DNA from: Gordionus sp. m RMFG-2023 | Taxonomy: Eukaryota > Nematomorpha > Gordioida > Chordodea > Parachordodidae | Assembly: GCF_954871325.1 (NCBI RefSeq) | Contig: NC_088775.1 | Span: 85,413,561-85,477,560 of the forward strand | Direction: 5' to 3' | DNA length: 64,000 nt | Shown here: one piece after another, positions 44,245-58,262 of the stretch | Layout: each line of letters opens with the position of its first letter | Position numbering within the stretch: the first letter of the stretch is position 1 | Position numbers and translations under genes: made by a program | The notes under the pieces: model-generated | The model's database searches: none | What the model saw: only the letters and a program-made list of their open reading frames with translations | What the model was told of the DNA's origin: nothing

Positions 44245-47200
44245 GAGAACATCATAACCATTAAGAACAAATAAGAAATAAATCACTATACTATTATATA
44301 AAATTTATTAAAATGCTACTAACAATTCCTATAGATTATTTTCAGGACTTTCTTAAATCTTATTTTAGTTCAACAATGAAACAGTAACAACTAAATCAAA
44401 TCGTAATTTTTAAATGTTAATAAGAAGAACTTGATTTAAATATGATAATATAAATTATAAATAAATATGAATAACATTTATGATAATTATATCATTAAAT
44501 ATATTAAATATTATTTAGCCATTTATATTATAAATGAGAGAAATAAAAAATATATTTTCCATTCAAATATCAAAATTATAAGCATTTTTGGCTATTTTTT
44601 TTTACAATCAATTAATTTGATAAAGTTTTTTTTTCAAGTTTTGAATATGTTTAAAATAAATTCAGCTAGTTCGAAAATTATATGATGGATGGTAATATTC
44701 TTTTACATCTCATATTTTCAATTCCCCTTAAACAATTTACAATAATAAAAACCGAGGATCAAAAAAAAATCGCCACTTATTTCTGATTATATAAATTTAT
44801 GCAAAGCATATACATTGAATTTTTTTTATTTTATATTTAATTTAAAAGAAACTTATTGAAAAATCCCTTAATATAAATAAGTTCAATTTTTTATTGTTAT
44901 TGAAACAAGGTAATATTATATAATAAGTGGGAATGATAATTTATAAATTTTCGCCAAATCGTTTGCCATTTGTATTTTAAATCGAATTTATTACGACAGT
45001 GATATATAATTTTTAGATGATTCCAATTCATAATGTGATTATCCTCGTAATATCAAGATTGTTTGTGAACATGTCAAATAATAATATTTTAATTTTTGTG
45101 TATTTTATCCTTAATTTGACAATGGCAATGCCGATAATTTTTAAAATATCGCTTCCCCAGTATGATAACCCCTTCTTTCAATAATAGTTAAAAATTGAAC
45201 TTATTTATAAAAGGGATTTTCAAGAAAGTTTCTTTTAAATAAAATTCTATATAAAGTTACCCCCCCCCCCTGCCTCTTTAGTATAACCGCGCATGAATTG
45301 CGGTGAGAAAGTCATTCATATATATAGTTTATATATTTATATTTTATAGGATTTTTTCTTTTCTAGAATCAGATTTCATCCTAAATTCGTAGTTGAATCT
45401 AACCTGATCCAATTTCGAACTCGAATTGGTCGGACGGGCGGATAGAGAGAAAATTTAAAATTAGGGTTATATTGTCTCCCTCGACTTTATAACATTAAGC
45501 TGATAGGAAAGTTGACGAAAAAAACAAAATTAACGATAAGATAAATAGGAAAGCGAACACTTTTTGATTACGGAGATTATATATATATAGGTATTTTATA
45601 GGATATAAAAAAATTAAATATAAAACTACAAAATAGTTTTAAATAATTTATATATTTAGCAATTAATGGTATTATATAGTCTATAGCATCGCGGAGAAGA
45701 TTTGGATTAAAGGAGTGTCCATCAGACTTGAAATATTTTTGATGTAACCAAAAAATAATAATTGGGTATTAAAATAATGTTTCTTTAAAGATTATATTAG
45801 TGACGTAAAATGATAAGAGCAAGCGGCATGAGAACTGTGTTGAAAATCTCTTCTTTTTTATTACAAAGTCTCACATTAAGATATCTCATTTCTATTATAT
45901 TGGCTATAGTATAATTTTAAAAAACATTAACTTATTATAATAAAATCATTATGTATATATTAAGTTTTTTTCTACAACGTAGGTAAAAAGAATTATCTTC
46001 ATCATTATTAAAATAAAAACATAATCTATGCATTAGGTATATAAATGGCCATTATTTTTTATTAACATCTTCTTAATACTCAACTAGATTTCTATTATTT
46101 TCTCATTATATCTCTACCTCTTATTACAATTATTACATTTTTTTAAAAAAAAAAAATTAAATTAAAAAATTTTGTAAGAAATTACAAAAAAAATTTTCTT
46201 TTTTAAAAGATAGAAAATAAAAGATTTGCATAATATGCTAATGAGATGAGCATTTCATTTATTATTATAAAAAAGGCATATTACAAGAAGAAATTACACT
46301 ATTATAAATATACTATAATTTATGAAAGCGAAATAATATTGAAATTAAGAGGAATCTATTTAAAGGTGAAACATTTTTTTTTTTAAATTATATTATCTAT
46401 GACCCGACCCTAGTGTAATGTCAAGAGTAAGGGTGGAAAAATTATAGCTTTTTTTCTACTTTTGCTTAGTTAGAAATAACATTTTGTATATAAATGAAAA
46501 TTGAAAACTGAAATTGAATATCTGTTTAACTTATGATCCCTCGAGAAATTCATGTTTATAATATTAACATTTTGCAAAAAAAAAATTGTCATTTTTTTAT
46601 CAAAATTTTGAATATAAACTTAAATTGAATTATAAAAAAAAAGTTACATAACGTATTAGAATTTCTTTCAAAAAAACAAAAATTATTTTAAAGTACAAAG
46701 TTTGTTTTTTAAGGCTCGACAAAAAAAAGGGAAGATCGGGAAAAGTGTTATTCCGAAGCAGTAACTTTCTTATCTGATAATTCCAAAATTAATATAACTT
46801 TTAAAATGTATTTTAATAAGTGCGTAAATGATTATAAAAATGTTATATAAAAAAAAGTGCTCATGAAAATTTCTAACTTGGAGATTTAAATTCTAACACT
46901 CAAAAATTATATTCTTTCTAAATATATTATTTTATAAAAAGTTATTCAGACTAAATAACAATCAACCAATCTCATTTTTATGCTATATAAAAAATATTGA
47001 TAAAATTTATGCTAATTTAATATCCGCAAATTGGTGAAAATAATTGATAATAAGACATGTCACCATTGAATGATCAATATTAAGAGCCAAATAATTATGA
47101 GATTCGATTTCATTATCTATTTAAAATATAGATGGATTTCTATTTGTGACCTAAGGCCTTGTTCAAACAAAGCGAAATTAAACTAATTGCCCCAGTCAAC

Positions 47201-47780
47201 ACAAATATAAAACATAATTGTGAATCCTAAAAATTACACTAAATTTACAGCTATTGCGAGTTATCATTTTGCAAATGCTCGTCATTTATCTTAGATTGGG
47301 CTAGACCTAAGAAGATCTAAATTAAATTTTAGTGCTTGAATAATTCTTTAAAAAAACAATTTTCAGTTGGAATTAGAAAAATATGCCAATATGAAAATTT
47401 GTGAGAACCATAATGTTAGAATTCATAGATTTTAAAGAAAATGTAAATCTAAAATTTCACTAATAATATGAAATTATACTTTTTCTAACTTTTCTTGAAA
47501 TGAATTCAAGATTATTGTGTCATGATGAATTAATTATAATTAATTTTCCCATAGACCTATATAAATTAATTCGAATATAGCCTAAGACTTTACCACACTA
47601 AAATTATCTCTTTCAAAAGTAAAAAAAAACCAGTGCTATATAATTTAAAGTTAAAATTTTGCTAATATCTTTACTTTACCCAATTTTCAATTATAATATA
47701 TAAATTTTGTTTACAAAATGTCAAATCGTGCTAAAAAGTTTATCAAAAAGTAGATTTAATTCAAAAAGATATGCTTTGCT
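44245..47780. other. Non-coding AT-rich DNA
   Basis: Nothing beyond simple A/T tracts and a C run near 45260-45271. A plus-strand open frame at 44467-44685 is low-complexity (Ile/Asn/Tyr/Lys) and not credible as a gene. Confidence 0.45.
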
Positions 47781-47785
47781 CAAGT

Positions 47786-47939
47786 TAGTGTTGGTAACTT
47801 GAGATTTCTTTAATAGATGCCCAAACATTTGTTCCTACTACAAACAAAATCTTCAGGTCTTGCGTAATAGTATTCTGGATGAGATATTGAGTTAGCCGTT
47901 TTTAAAAATCGGCTCTAAACGAGCCGTTTAACAACACTA
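47786..47939. mobile_element. hAT MITE (TAGTGTTG family), 154 bp, internally deleted
   Basis: Flanked by a perfect 8-bp duplication GCTCAAGT (47778-47785 and 47940-47947). The right 130 bp closely matches the 34639-34861 element (for example TGAGTTAGCCGTTTTTAAAA). About 70 bp after the left end are missing, leaving TAGTGTTGGTAACTTGAGAT. The exact duplication marks it as a relatively recent insertion. Confidence 0.88.
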
Positions 47940-47949
47940 GCTCAAGTAG

Positions 47950-50900
47950 AAAATATTGCACGCACGCCGAGGCGACTTTTAATCTCTCGAAGCCCCTGCA
48001 TTTAACTTAAGAAGTGAAAGTCTACATTTCAATCAAACATTTTTAATATTTTTTTTGTTTCAATTTGTTAATCAAAAAAAAAAAATTGGATTTTAAATTT
48101 TACTCTAATTTAAGAGTAAGAAAATAATAAATAAAAAAAAAAGGATTCTATATAAAATAATAGTACAATACTTAATATATATGATTAGGAAAACAAAACC
48201 AGAGGGAAGATTATAATTAATTAATTAACCTGGTATGATAAGGTGTACTATTTATTATAATGAATGTTTATTACAAAATACAAAATGATAAAAATAAATC
48301 GTTTTTTTTTTAAATTTACACAAAATATCTATCCAGGGCTTATTATAAGCAATTTTATTAAAGTATATAAGTCATTTAAAAGGCTCTTATAAAGTCATTC
48401 TTCACTACTATTACATTTTCAGGGCTTAAAAAATATATGTATTTATCTATTTTATGCCAATAGGCCAATTGTTTAGATATATATATATATATTAATAATA
48501 AGTATTTCTTCTCATTATATTATATTTTCCTTTTACTTCTTGATTTTGATTTTTTTATGCTTAATTTTATTTATATTTCTAACCGGGATTTCATGGAAAA
48601 AATAAAAAATTCTTTCATAATCTCATTTCGTAACCAAATATTAAAATGATTATTTTAATTTATATACATAATTTCATGGCGTATAATGAGTAAGGTTGAT
48701 AATTAATTATTTATATAAATATTTAAAACAAAATTATGTTTCAAATTGATAATCCACAATTAAAAAATCTTCAAATTAACGAATAATACATACATCTTAT
48801 CGCTCTCAAATTTGATTAAAACTTATATATTACATCCAATTTTAATGATATATATTGAAAATTACAATTAGTTAATTGGAATATAATGATAAACCTTTAT
48901 ATATATAAAAATATTTTTTTACCTGCCATGAGGAATGATCAGGAAATTTATCAATATTTTCGGAAGTCATTCGTTTGTTCAATTTTGATTTAAATTATTT
49001 TGGGGGAAATTTCAAGAAAAAGTAACACTTTTCAGATCAAAAAACCCATTTTTAAAAAAAATATATGGATTTCCGTAAATTTAATCCAAACTTTTTATTA
49101 ATTAATAAATTTATAAAATAAAAAGTTTTTAATTATATATAAGTGAATTTTTTTTATATAAAATTATAAATTATACAAATAATGTTGATTAAAATAAATC
49201 CTCTAAAAAATATATTGTTATAAGGAAGGGGGGATAATGAATTATGATTCCTCCTTCACCCTGAGATGAATTTCCTTGATATTCCCGCCTTTTCGTATGA
49301 TTGTCCTTTTTACACTTTTTTTTTAATTTAAAAAAAAATTAAGTATTGGTTTATTTTATATTATATTATATAAAAATAAGAAATTCAAAAAAAAAACACT
49401 TTTCTTTTTTAATTATTTTATTTATTTTATTTTTTTTTAATGTCATCTTTTATTTTATATATATTTTTTTTCTTATTTACGAAAATTGAAGATAATATTA
49501 TTGATGACAAAAAAACGAAAAAAAAACTTTTTCTTTTAAAAAAGAGATAAATAAATTAAATATACAAAAATGTTAATTAATTTTAATGTTAATATAATAT
49601 ATAAAAAAAAATTACTTTAAAAAATGTTTTTGAGGAGTATTTTGCTATAATTTTTATTCCAAAATTCGAAAATTACATATAAAATGTAGAAAGAAAGAAT
49701 AAAGAAATAAAGAATGAAAAAAATAATGTGCTCCGAATTTCCAAAAAAATACCGTTGTGTGTAACACTAAGAAAATAGTATATTCAGCAATAATAATATT
49801 GTAAGTAAAAGTATTCACTGCACTTTGAATATCGAGTCAAGATAAATTATTATCCAAAATTTTTCTAACATTACTTAGGGCTCTTTTTATTTTTAATGTA
49901 TTAATAAGCTTAAATCCCGGTTTAGATTCAATCTTCTAAGTGTCAAAAAATGTGATATTTATAAAAAAAAATCATATATCAGTTAACTTTAACCCCTCAA
50001 TTATAAGATGAAGTAGACGTACATATTTTCTTAATATTAGTAACTACTCAAAGGTTCGATGAATGATGATTCTCTTTTATAAGACCAGCAAGTACACATT
50101 TAATAAACAAATAGGATCCCCTAGTTTATGTTCTGAATAGATAGTCTAAACAAAATAGGTTTTAGAAAAAAGGAAAAACCAGGACATGGATTAACTCTTT
50201 ATAATTTTATTATTTGTTTATTTTTGTATGTTAAATTCATGTCACGAGCCTTCCAGGCGCTTAGGGAGGTTTTTATAGAGAGGGATATTTTCTGAAAACT
50301 TTGAAAAATTATAATAAAATAAATCGAATATTGATTACATTTATCTAGTACCCGCAGTGCCCTCAAGAAAAAAGAAGGCCGAATTAAACCCATTGTTATT
50401 GGCTCTCAGGATAATCATCTCAAAAATTATTTTCTCAAGAATCAGAGATAGTCTATTTGTTCAGCCCGATAACCCGGAGTTGGCACTCATGATTTGGCAA
50501 TCTTGGGAGCGCTAAAACCTCATATCACACTGCCTATGTTTAATCAATCACTCGGCAGATAATTTTTTTTTTTTAAATGAGATTTTGTCGAAGCATTTAG
50601 TATTGTAAAGACGAATCATTTTGTGCCTGCTTTTTGTGAATATTCCCATCCCATAATTTGATAATTATATTTACGAGAGCTACAATATTTCTTTTTTAAA
50701 ATATAATAGTCGTGTCATTTTATCTCAAGTGGAATTATCAAGCAGTACCCATTAAGACTGGTTCTTTCCTGTGTATGGATCTAAAGCTTAATCATGGAAA
50801 CAAAAAGGTCTAAACTCTCAATTCATGGTACTTTGACTACAATTTTGTTGCAACAGATCCCTCAGCAATCTCATATACCCCCAAAATAATTGTAAATGCT

Positions 50901-53720
50901 GGATCAAAACACCTTTCATTTATTAAACTTAAAATTATTCAAAAGGTTGATGACAGTCTTGGCACGATTTGTGTGCGAATATCAAATTCATAAAGTTCAA
51001 CAATTACTTAATTTATGAAATTCCTCATCAACATTTGCCCTAATTTCTTTAAGCTGAAAAAAGATCTTATAAAAAATTACAATTAAATAATTTGTTGATA
51101 CATTTTAATGCAAAAAAATTGGGATTTTTTAGATGTTCTTTTCAGACAATTCCGCTATTTTGTTAAGAGTGCTTATAATACTCTTTTATAACTATAAAAT
51201 CAGTGACTGCTTAATAGCTAAAACTCTTTAGCCTTGGAAGGGGATTTCCCCATACCCTCCTCTACATAGCTAGATGCGCGTTTAAATAATACTTATAAGT
51301 TATAACTTTAACTAACTATATACTAAAGTTTAAATCAAATACGAATATCTCATTATTCGATTCTATTTTCTGAATGCAGTCAGGATAAATTGGCTATTTT
51401 ATTTTTATGCATCTGGTTAATTATTTTAATGGGAGGGGTTAAACAACTTTTTTTTAATTATTATTTTTTTTACATGTTTTAAATTTTTCTCATCAACTGA
51501 TTCAAAAATATACTATAGACAATCCCTAACTCAAGCAGTCATTACGAGATCCAATACATATCCTTGAATTCTAATTGAGCCAATAATAATAAGTAAAATT
51601 TTAAAATTGACCTTGACATTTCAAATGGTTTCTCACGAAAATATCAAATTATTATTGCCAACCCAAAATCTGAATTCTTTATATTTTTTTTTACGAATTA
51701 TTTATCATACAAGTTACAAACAGCATTTTTTTAAAAAAAATAAAATTATTGTATAAGATAATAAATTAATAATGAATGTAAAAAAAAAAATTCTTCCCCA
51801 ATAACACCTTGAAGGTATATATCCAAAAAAAATATATAAATTTAAAAAAAAAAAATATCGACAAATCTAGATTTTTATTGTAAAATCATAATTTAAAAAA
51901 GATTTATCAAATTCTTAAAAATTATAGTATATATTAATCTTAAAAAAAATTATCAAAATAAAAAAAAGGTATAAATATTTTAAATTAAAATGTTTTTCTT
52001 TATTTTGTATAATCATTTGATAATGATATTTTATTTAAGCGGATTTCAATTTCAGGGAAAATTTTTTATTCCACTTGTCTCTAGACCACTAGAGTAAGCA
52101 GGATTTGGGGGAAGGGGGTGATTATACATTTAAAAGCTTCGCCTTTCAAACTCTTTTTAGCAAGGCCTTCGGCCTGATTCACTTTAGAAGTTTTGATTGA
52201 AGATTTTGCAGTTGTATACCCAGAGATATTTCATGAAAATATCATTTTTATGAGCACTCTATAGTTAAAATGGTGTTTAAATATTGTTGGTCATCATCGG
52301 AATTCTCAATTTTTTCTTTCCTTTTGCATATTTTTCTGAGTAATTAATAGGCAATATATATGCAAACTTACAGATGTATCTTTGAGATAGCTTAGTTACT
52401 TTTATATTTTAAATAGACTTGTAGCACCCTTGGAAATTCTAATCCCAAAAAGATGAGTTGGTTTAGTGGAAAAATAAAAGCTATCGAATTGATAAAAATA
52501 AATTTAGAACGGAAATTTAGTAACAATGTAGTTAAAGTATTGCGAAGATTTATGGTGTCTATATATTATTTTAATCGTGATTAGTAAAGCTGGTGCTAGT
52601 GGGAATCTAGCCTAATATGAACCACTAATGTATCATTATTTCTTTTAAATTTATATTTTATTTTTGATTATTTTGTGGATTACCTATATTAAATTTCACG
52701 AGATATTCCAAATATTTTATATATCCTTAAATGTTTATAAAATTATTAAAATTATGTTTTAATTTGTATATATAAATTTTTTTAAGCTAATTTTTATTGT
52801 ATTTCATAGTTATAATTTAAACAATAAAATATTAAAATTATTCTATAAATATCAAACTTAAAAAAATAGGCAATTTTGGAAATTTCCATTATAAGGCAAG
52901 AGATCTATGCTTTTGAATGCCCATAAGATAATTTGACTAATCACAATCAATTCTTTTACAAAATGATCATAAATATCTTACTAAAAGATATCTATTGATA
53001 TTTAAGAATTCCCAATAGGGTACGGAAGTTACAGACGATAATAAGAAGAATAAATTTTCCTACCCCCAGAATCCCTTATGTTCAAAAAGTTAAATTAAAT
53101 AATACTTATAATATGAATATTAAATTTGATAGTTTTGATTTTTTGTAGAAGCCCTTTATAATACGAATCCAACCTATTAGAACATGAGGATTAGAGAGTT
53201 GGTAGTAGGGTGCGGGGTAGGCTTGATAAATTTCAAAGATGGCTTAGGAAAATGTGGTCGTATAGAAGGTTAGGGTAGACTAGTAGTTTAACAAAATTGT
53301 AAAAACCACCTATCAAATCCAAGAGGGGGCTACCTATAAATTACAGGGGGCTGGAAGGCAAAAATATTTTTGTGGGCATAAAGATTAAAACTCAACTTGC
53401 GGTCTCCAAATTATTCTATCAAGTAATTTGCGTATCAATAAGACTTAAGAGTAAAATACATTCTTACAAATCAATTTTATAAGCAATCTTCTTAGCGCCG
53501 TTATAGATTCTAATATTGGCGTCAACTTTTATATTTTTCAAAAAAATTAGAAATAAAGCTGCAAGAAATTTAATCCAACCTAAATTAGAAAAAAAAGGAA
53601 ATCCAAACCAAAATTAGGGAAAAAGTAATAGCATATATCAAAAAATTAGGAGAGGGGGCTCTCGAAACTACTTAAGGGGGCCTGAGTATGCATATTATTT
53701 AATACTGACTAATAATATCA
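47950..53720. other. Non-coding AT-rich DNA
   Basis: No gene or element could be named. Between about 50330 and 51200 the composition is milder and short plus-strand pieces look protein-like (LNPLLLALRIIISK, LFVQPDNPELALMIWQSWER), possibly an old unidentified transposon. An AT dinucleotide run lies near 48478-48495. Confidence 0.4.
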
Positions 53721-53726
53721 TAATGC

Positions 53727-53990
53727 AGAGGTCTGCAATAGACAGGTTCTTTAGTAAATATATTTCTTAAAAGAATAAGAAGGCGTTTTATATGATAATA
53801 TTGCATATTATGTGAGTTAAAATAGCCAAACCTACCAATCAAATAATTTCTAAAGATTAGGCGAGGGAGATAAGGTTTGATAAATTTTTTGCTGAATGGA
53901 CTGGAGAGCAGTGGTTACATTTTAAAAAAAATGATAGGCGAAACTATTCTCACGGTTTGGTTTTATAGTTCGGCTAGGATCCTCGTTTAA
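53727..53990 (+). repeat. Degraded GGGC-family MITE fragment
   Basis: GCAGAGGTCTGCAATAGACA resembles the left end of the cassette MITEs. The following AAAATAGCCAAACC and GATTAGGCGAGGGAGAT correspond to their AGAGCCAAACC and CATTAGACGGGTGG interior. The right end is lost. Confidence 0.5.
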
Positions 53991-53999
53991 AGAAGATAT

Positions 54000-55500
54000 T
54001 ACGTGTAATATTTTATGGCTAAAGCCATACCAGAGCGTTGTATTAAAAGATAGCAACCCCAAAATAGAGCCATGAGAATTAGCTCTTCAAAAATTTGAAT
54101 ATTTTAAGCGTTTTGGAATTAAAATTTTTGTCTGTTTACTAATATTTATTTCGAATAATTTCCTTATTTTAAAGTAATAGGTGTATATATTAAATATATT
54201 TAACTATCCTATATAATTAATTTTAAATATATATATGTGTATTTATGATTTTAATTTTTTTTATAGTTACCAAACGCTCAATTTCTCAAATGCTAGAACG
54301 CTCTGGAATGGTCTTAGTTTGAGGTAATTGAATCAAAAAAATATAAATTAAAAGCTGTCATAACAATTATATTTATATAACTTTGGATGTTAAAATGCAA
54401 ATATATAATGATGAATATTAATTTCAAATATTATATTAAAAAATTAAGAAATATTTTAGGCTTTAAAATTCTCTATTAAAAAAAAATAATATTAATATAT
54501 AATTTAAAAATTGGGATATTTTAATATAGCGCACGGAAAAAAAATCTAATTTTATAAGTAAATACAACTCATTGGCAAGGAAAAAAATAAATAAGTAAAA
54601 AATATACTAAATATTAATTGCCCACTTTTTTTGAAATCACGGTGTATATAATAAAATGTTTTATAATATATTTGTTTGTTTATAGGTTGAAAGTTTTGTT
54701 TCATTCATTTTTGGTTATCTTTGACATAACCATACTCTTTACATTTTTCTAACGTTTCCTCTGCAATTTCTCGCGCTTCTTTTACCAGAGGGTTAACTAC
54801 TTTGCTATCGTCTTTATCTTGATAGAAATTTTATCAAGAAAACAATATAAGTTATATAGTCTGATCGATATTTTATAAAATTTTAAAAACTTATATCAGG
54901 TCGTGCTATAACGATCAGAGCGTAATATAAATCATCGGAAACAAAATTTTCAGCAAATTTATCAGAAGCGTATATCAAAGACCTGAGTAGAAATATTCCC
55001 CGGAATTTCAGATCTATATACTCGTTTAAGAGTAAGACTCTTAAAATGTCCATTATGGAGTTTATCTGATATAAAATCATATCATTTACATTAATAATAG
55101 AATACAAAAATAATAAGAAATTGACGAGACAATTATATTATAAATTAAGTTATAATTTTTGGTATAATATGAAGTCATCACCCACTTATAACGTTTGGAT
55201 TACAAGCCTTTAAAATCTTAAAGCTAGGCTAGTCCCATAGTTTCTATAATGAAAAAAGGAGATATTAATTATGAACTTGATTATAGAGACCTGCAGGCTT
55301 TTTTTAAATACCCGGGACGGGCCTAAGATTAAAAATTTTTTTTAAATTTACACATCATGAATTATATTCGTCAATTAGATATGGTTATAATGATTATATA
55401 TAGTTATGATTAATATAATGTTGGGTGAAAGTTAACACTATTTAACATTCATAGCATCTACTGCATAATATAATTATAGTTTTCCTGCCATGGAATAAAT
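54000..55500. other. Non-coding DNA
   Basis: AT-rich. A minus-strand frame at 55107-54883 (LRVLLLNEYIDLKFRGIFLL onwards) is less AT-rich than its surroundings but unrecognised. A fragment GACCTGCAGGC followed by CCCGGGACGGGCCTAAG near 55289-55327 looks like another GATCTGCA MITE remnant. Confidence 0.4.
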
Positions 55501-56189
55501 ACGCAAAGGATTTTTTTTTCTTTTTAGCTTTCACCTTTTCTGGTGGTAAGCTCCTTCAATATCTCTCTCTCCACTTTATTTATTCATACAATCTCTTTCA
55601 TCTAATTTATACTTCTTTACATTGGCTCTAACTTTATGACCTCATTGAAGTTTTGGCCTTCCTCTTTTACGTTTGCCCATCACTTCCAAACTCTCAACCT
55701 TATTTCCTATGTAGTTCATAGGCCTTCTGATTGAGTGCCCATACCACCTAAGTCTGTTTACCATTAACTTAGTCTTAATGGGCACAACCTTTAAACTACT
55801 TAGTATTCTTGTACTGGCACTTTATCCTTTCTTGTTACCCCAACAATCATCCTCAGCATTCTCATCTCCATAGTTTGTAGACTTCTCTCGTCTGATTCCT
55901 TGGTTAGCCATGTTTCCGAACTATATAGAATAGTTCGTTGTACTATGGAACTGTAAATTTTTCCCTTTAATTTGTATGGGATTCTTTTGTCAAACAGCAC
56001 TCAAGATAAAAATCTCCACTTTAACCACCCTTGATTAATTTTACTCTGTCTCTTTTTCTATTGTGCCGTTTGTTTGTATAGTGGGGCCCAAATAGCAGCG
56101 TTAAATTGCCGATATATGCCATTCATTTATATCAATACTCTCTGTATCATATCCTCCTATCACTATATACTCCGTCTTCTCTATTTACC

Positions 56190-57244
56190 TTTAGTCCGTG
56201 CTTTCTAGGATATTTATCCAACTCACCAATCTTTCTTTCATTTCATCCTTGAATTCGGCAAGTATCACAATATCATCTGCAAATATCATATTCCACGGGA
56301 CTGTTTGAGGTATAGACTGTGCTAATACATCTATTACTGTAATGAAGAGAAGTGGGCTGAGAGCCGACCCTTGACGAACTCCTTCGGCTATTGTGAAGCC
56401 TGCTGAAGTATCTGTTGTGCTACGGACCATTGTTGTAAGGCCCATATACATATCCTGTATTAATCTTATATATTTTTCGGGAACCTTTTTGTGGCGTAGC
56501 GCCCACCAGATAAATTTTCTTGGGATTCTATCAAAGGACTTTTCTAGATCGAGAAAGACCATGTATAGCTTTTTGTTCTTTTCCCTGTATTTTCATAATT
56601 GCGTGGGTAGCATCAGTTGTTGATCTTCCAGGCATAAAGCCAAACTGAGTCTCTCCTATTTCGATTATGTCTCTTAATCTTTTTTATATTATTTTTTCGT
56701 ATAGTTTTAGACAGTGTGACATTAGTTTTATGCCCCTGTAATTTTGACAATTGTGTGGATCCATTTATTTTTGAAGATAGGAAGTAGATAGCTCTGCCTC
56801 CATTTGAGGGATCTCTTCATTTCCCAGTATTTAATTGTACAGTTTTGTGAGATGTATTCCATCATCTCCTAGTGCTTTAAGGCTTTCTATTGGAATATCA
56901 CCTGGACTCCTAGCTTTGTTGTTTTTCATATGCTTGAGACACGTGATTATTTCTTGTTCTGGTATAGGTTGTATAAGGTTTTGACATGGGGAGTGTTCGT
57001 CTAGATGTAGTATGTAGGGATTAAAGTTGAGAAGCTCCTGAAAATATTCTTTCCATCTAGACTTTATTTCTTTTTCCTTTATTATCAATTTCCCATCTTT
57101 ATTTTTGATTACTTCCGGAGCTCCGTTTATATCCCTAGAATTCTTTTCTCGCTGTTTGGCTAATCTGTATATTTTATTTTGCCCTTCTTTTGTATGTAGT
57201 TCTTCATATATGTCATGGTATGCCATAGATTTGGCCCTAGCCAC
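56190..57244 (-). pseudogene. LINE reverse transcriptase domain
   Basis: Motifs in order are MKNNKARSPGDIPIESLKAL (57244-56831 frame); then, in broken frames, QNYRGIKLMSHCLKLYEKII and ETQFGFMPGRSTTDATHAIM. In the frame 56562-56191 come FLDLEKSFDRIPRKFIWWAL, EGVRQGSALSPLLF and the catalytic box FADDIVIL. The YADD-type box is present as FADD, normal for the RTE clade, so catalytic residues survive although the frame does not. C-terminal pieces (56000-55800, SSIVQRTILYSSETWLTKES then MEMRMLRMIVGVTRKDKVP) complete the domain. Confidence 0.88.
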
Positions 57245-57783
57245 CGCCTTTGTAGCTATTCTCTTGATTTTTTGTATCTTGTCTTGTCATCTGGGTTTTT
57301 GGATTTGTACAATATTTTAAGGGCTTTGGTTTGTACCTCTTTATTCCACCACCATAGTTCTTTGTTTGATTTGTTACCTCCCTTTGTCAAGCCTCGTGTC
57401 GATTTGGCAGTGTCTATTAATCTGGATGAAAGGTCTATACACATTTTTTCAGGAATCTATTGTTTTAATGTTTGCATTGATTGCAAAGGCATCTGTCATT
57501 GTTTTTAATTTACCCCATTTGATGCATGGTTCCAGTTTTATCTTATTTTGAGTAGATTTATTTGAGATGTGTAAATACATGACTAGCTTGTTTTGCGTGT
57601 GGCGATATTATCTTCTGGGATGACTTTGCAGTCTATTACATCTTTTAATTTTCTGCAAGAGATTAGCATGTAATCTATCTGTGTTTTCATTGTACTACTT
57701 TCATATGTTATTAAATGACTGTCTTTTTTCCTAAAGTAGATGTTTATTAAGGCAAGGTAGAATTTGCGCAATTTCAGTACATG

Positions 57784-58262
57784 CTATCCTTCATCATTTC
57801 TTTCTCCGTATCCAAAACCACCATGACGCCTTTTGTAGCTATCTCTTGCTTTTCCCACATGCGCATTTAAGTCAACACCTATTATGACTAAGTCATCCTT
57901 AGGGATTTTCATTACAGCTTCATCAAGGATAACTCTAAAGTCATCTTTCTCTTCTTCCTTGCAACCTGTTTGAGGAGCATATACTGAAAGGATGTGTAGT
58001 ATTGATTGATCAACCCAGAGTTTTATCTTCATTAGTCTATCAGAGATCCCGTTAACTTCTACTACTGAGGAGGTTAGATCGACACCGTTCCTATTGCTAA
58101 CAAATACTATTATAGTACAATTTATACCCATCTCCTCATTAAAGTCTTCTGACCTTTCCATTTCGTTTCTTGTATGCACGCTATATCAACTTTTCTCTTG
58201 TTCAACATTGATGCCAATTCTCTCGTCTTACCTTTAAGTGTACCAATATTCAAACTTACTAA
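57784..58262 (-). pseudogene. LINE AP-endonuclease domain
   Basis: Minus-strand pieces give GTLKGKTRELASMLNKRKVD and IACIQETKWKGQK in one frame. In the next frame (58179-57784) they give LHILSVYAPQTGCKEEEKDD, DLVIIGVDLNAHVGK and HGGFGYGERNDEG. QETKW, VYAPQ, GDLNAHVG-like (here GVDLNAHVG) and GFGYGxRNxxG are the signature blocks of RTE endonucleases, which nick target DNA to prime reverse transcription. A frame change separates the first block from the rest. Confidence 0.88.

Noticed and set aside
57105-57551. Several plus-strand ORFs within the LINE
   Set aside because: Antisense of the LINE linker and polymerase; the minus strand carries all RTE signatures.
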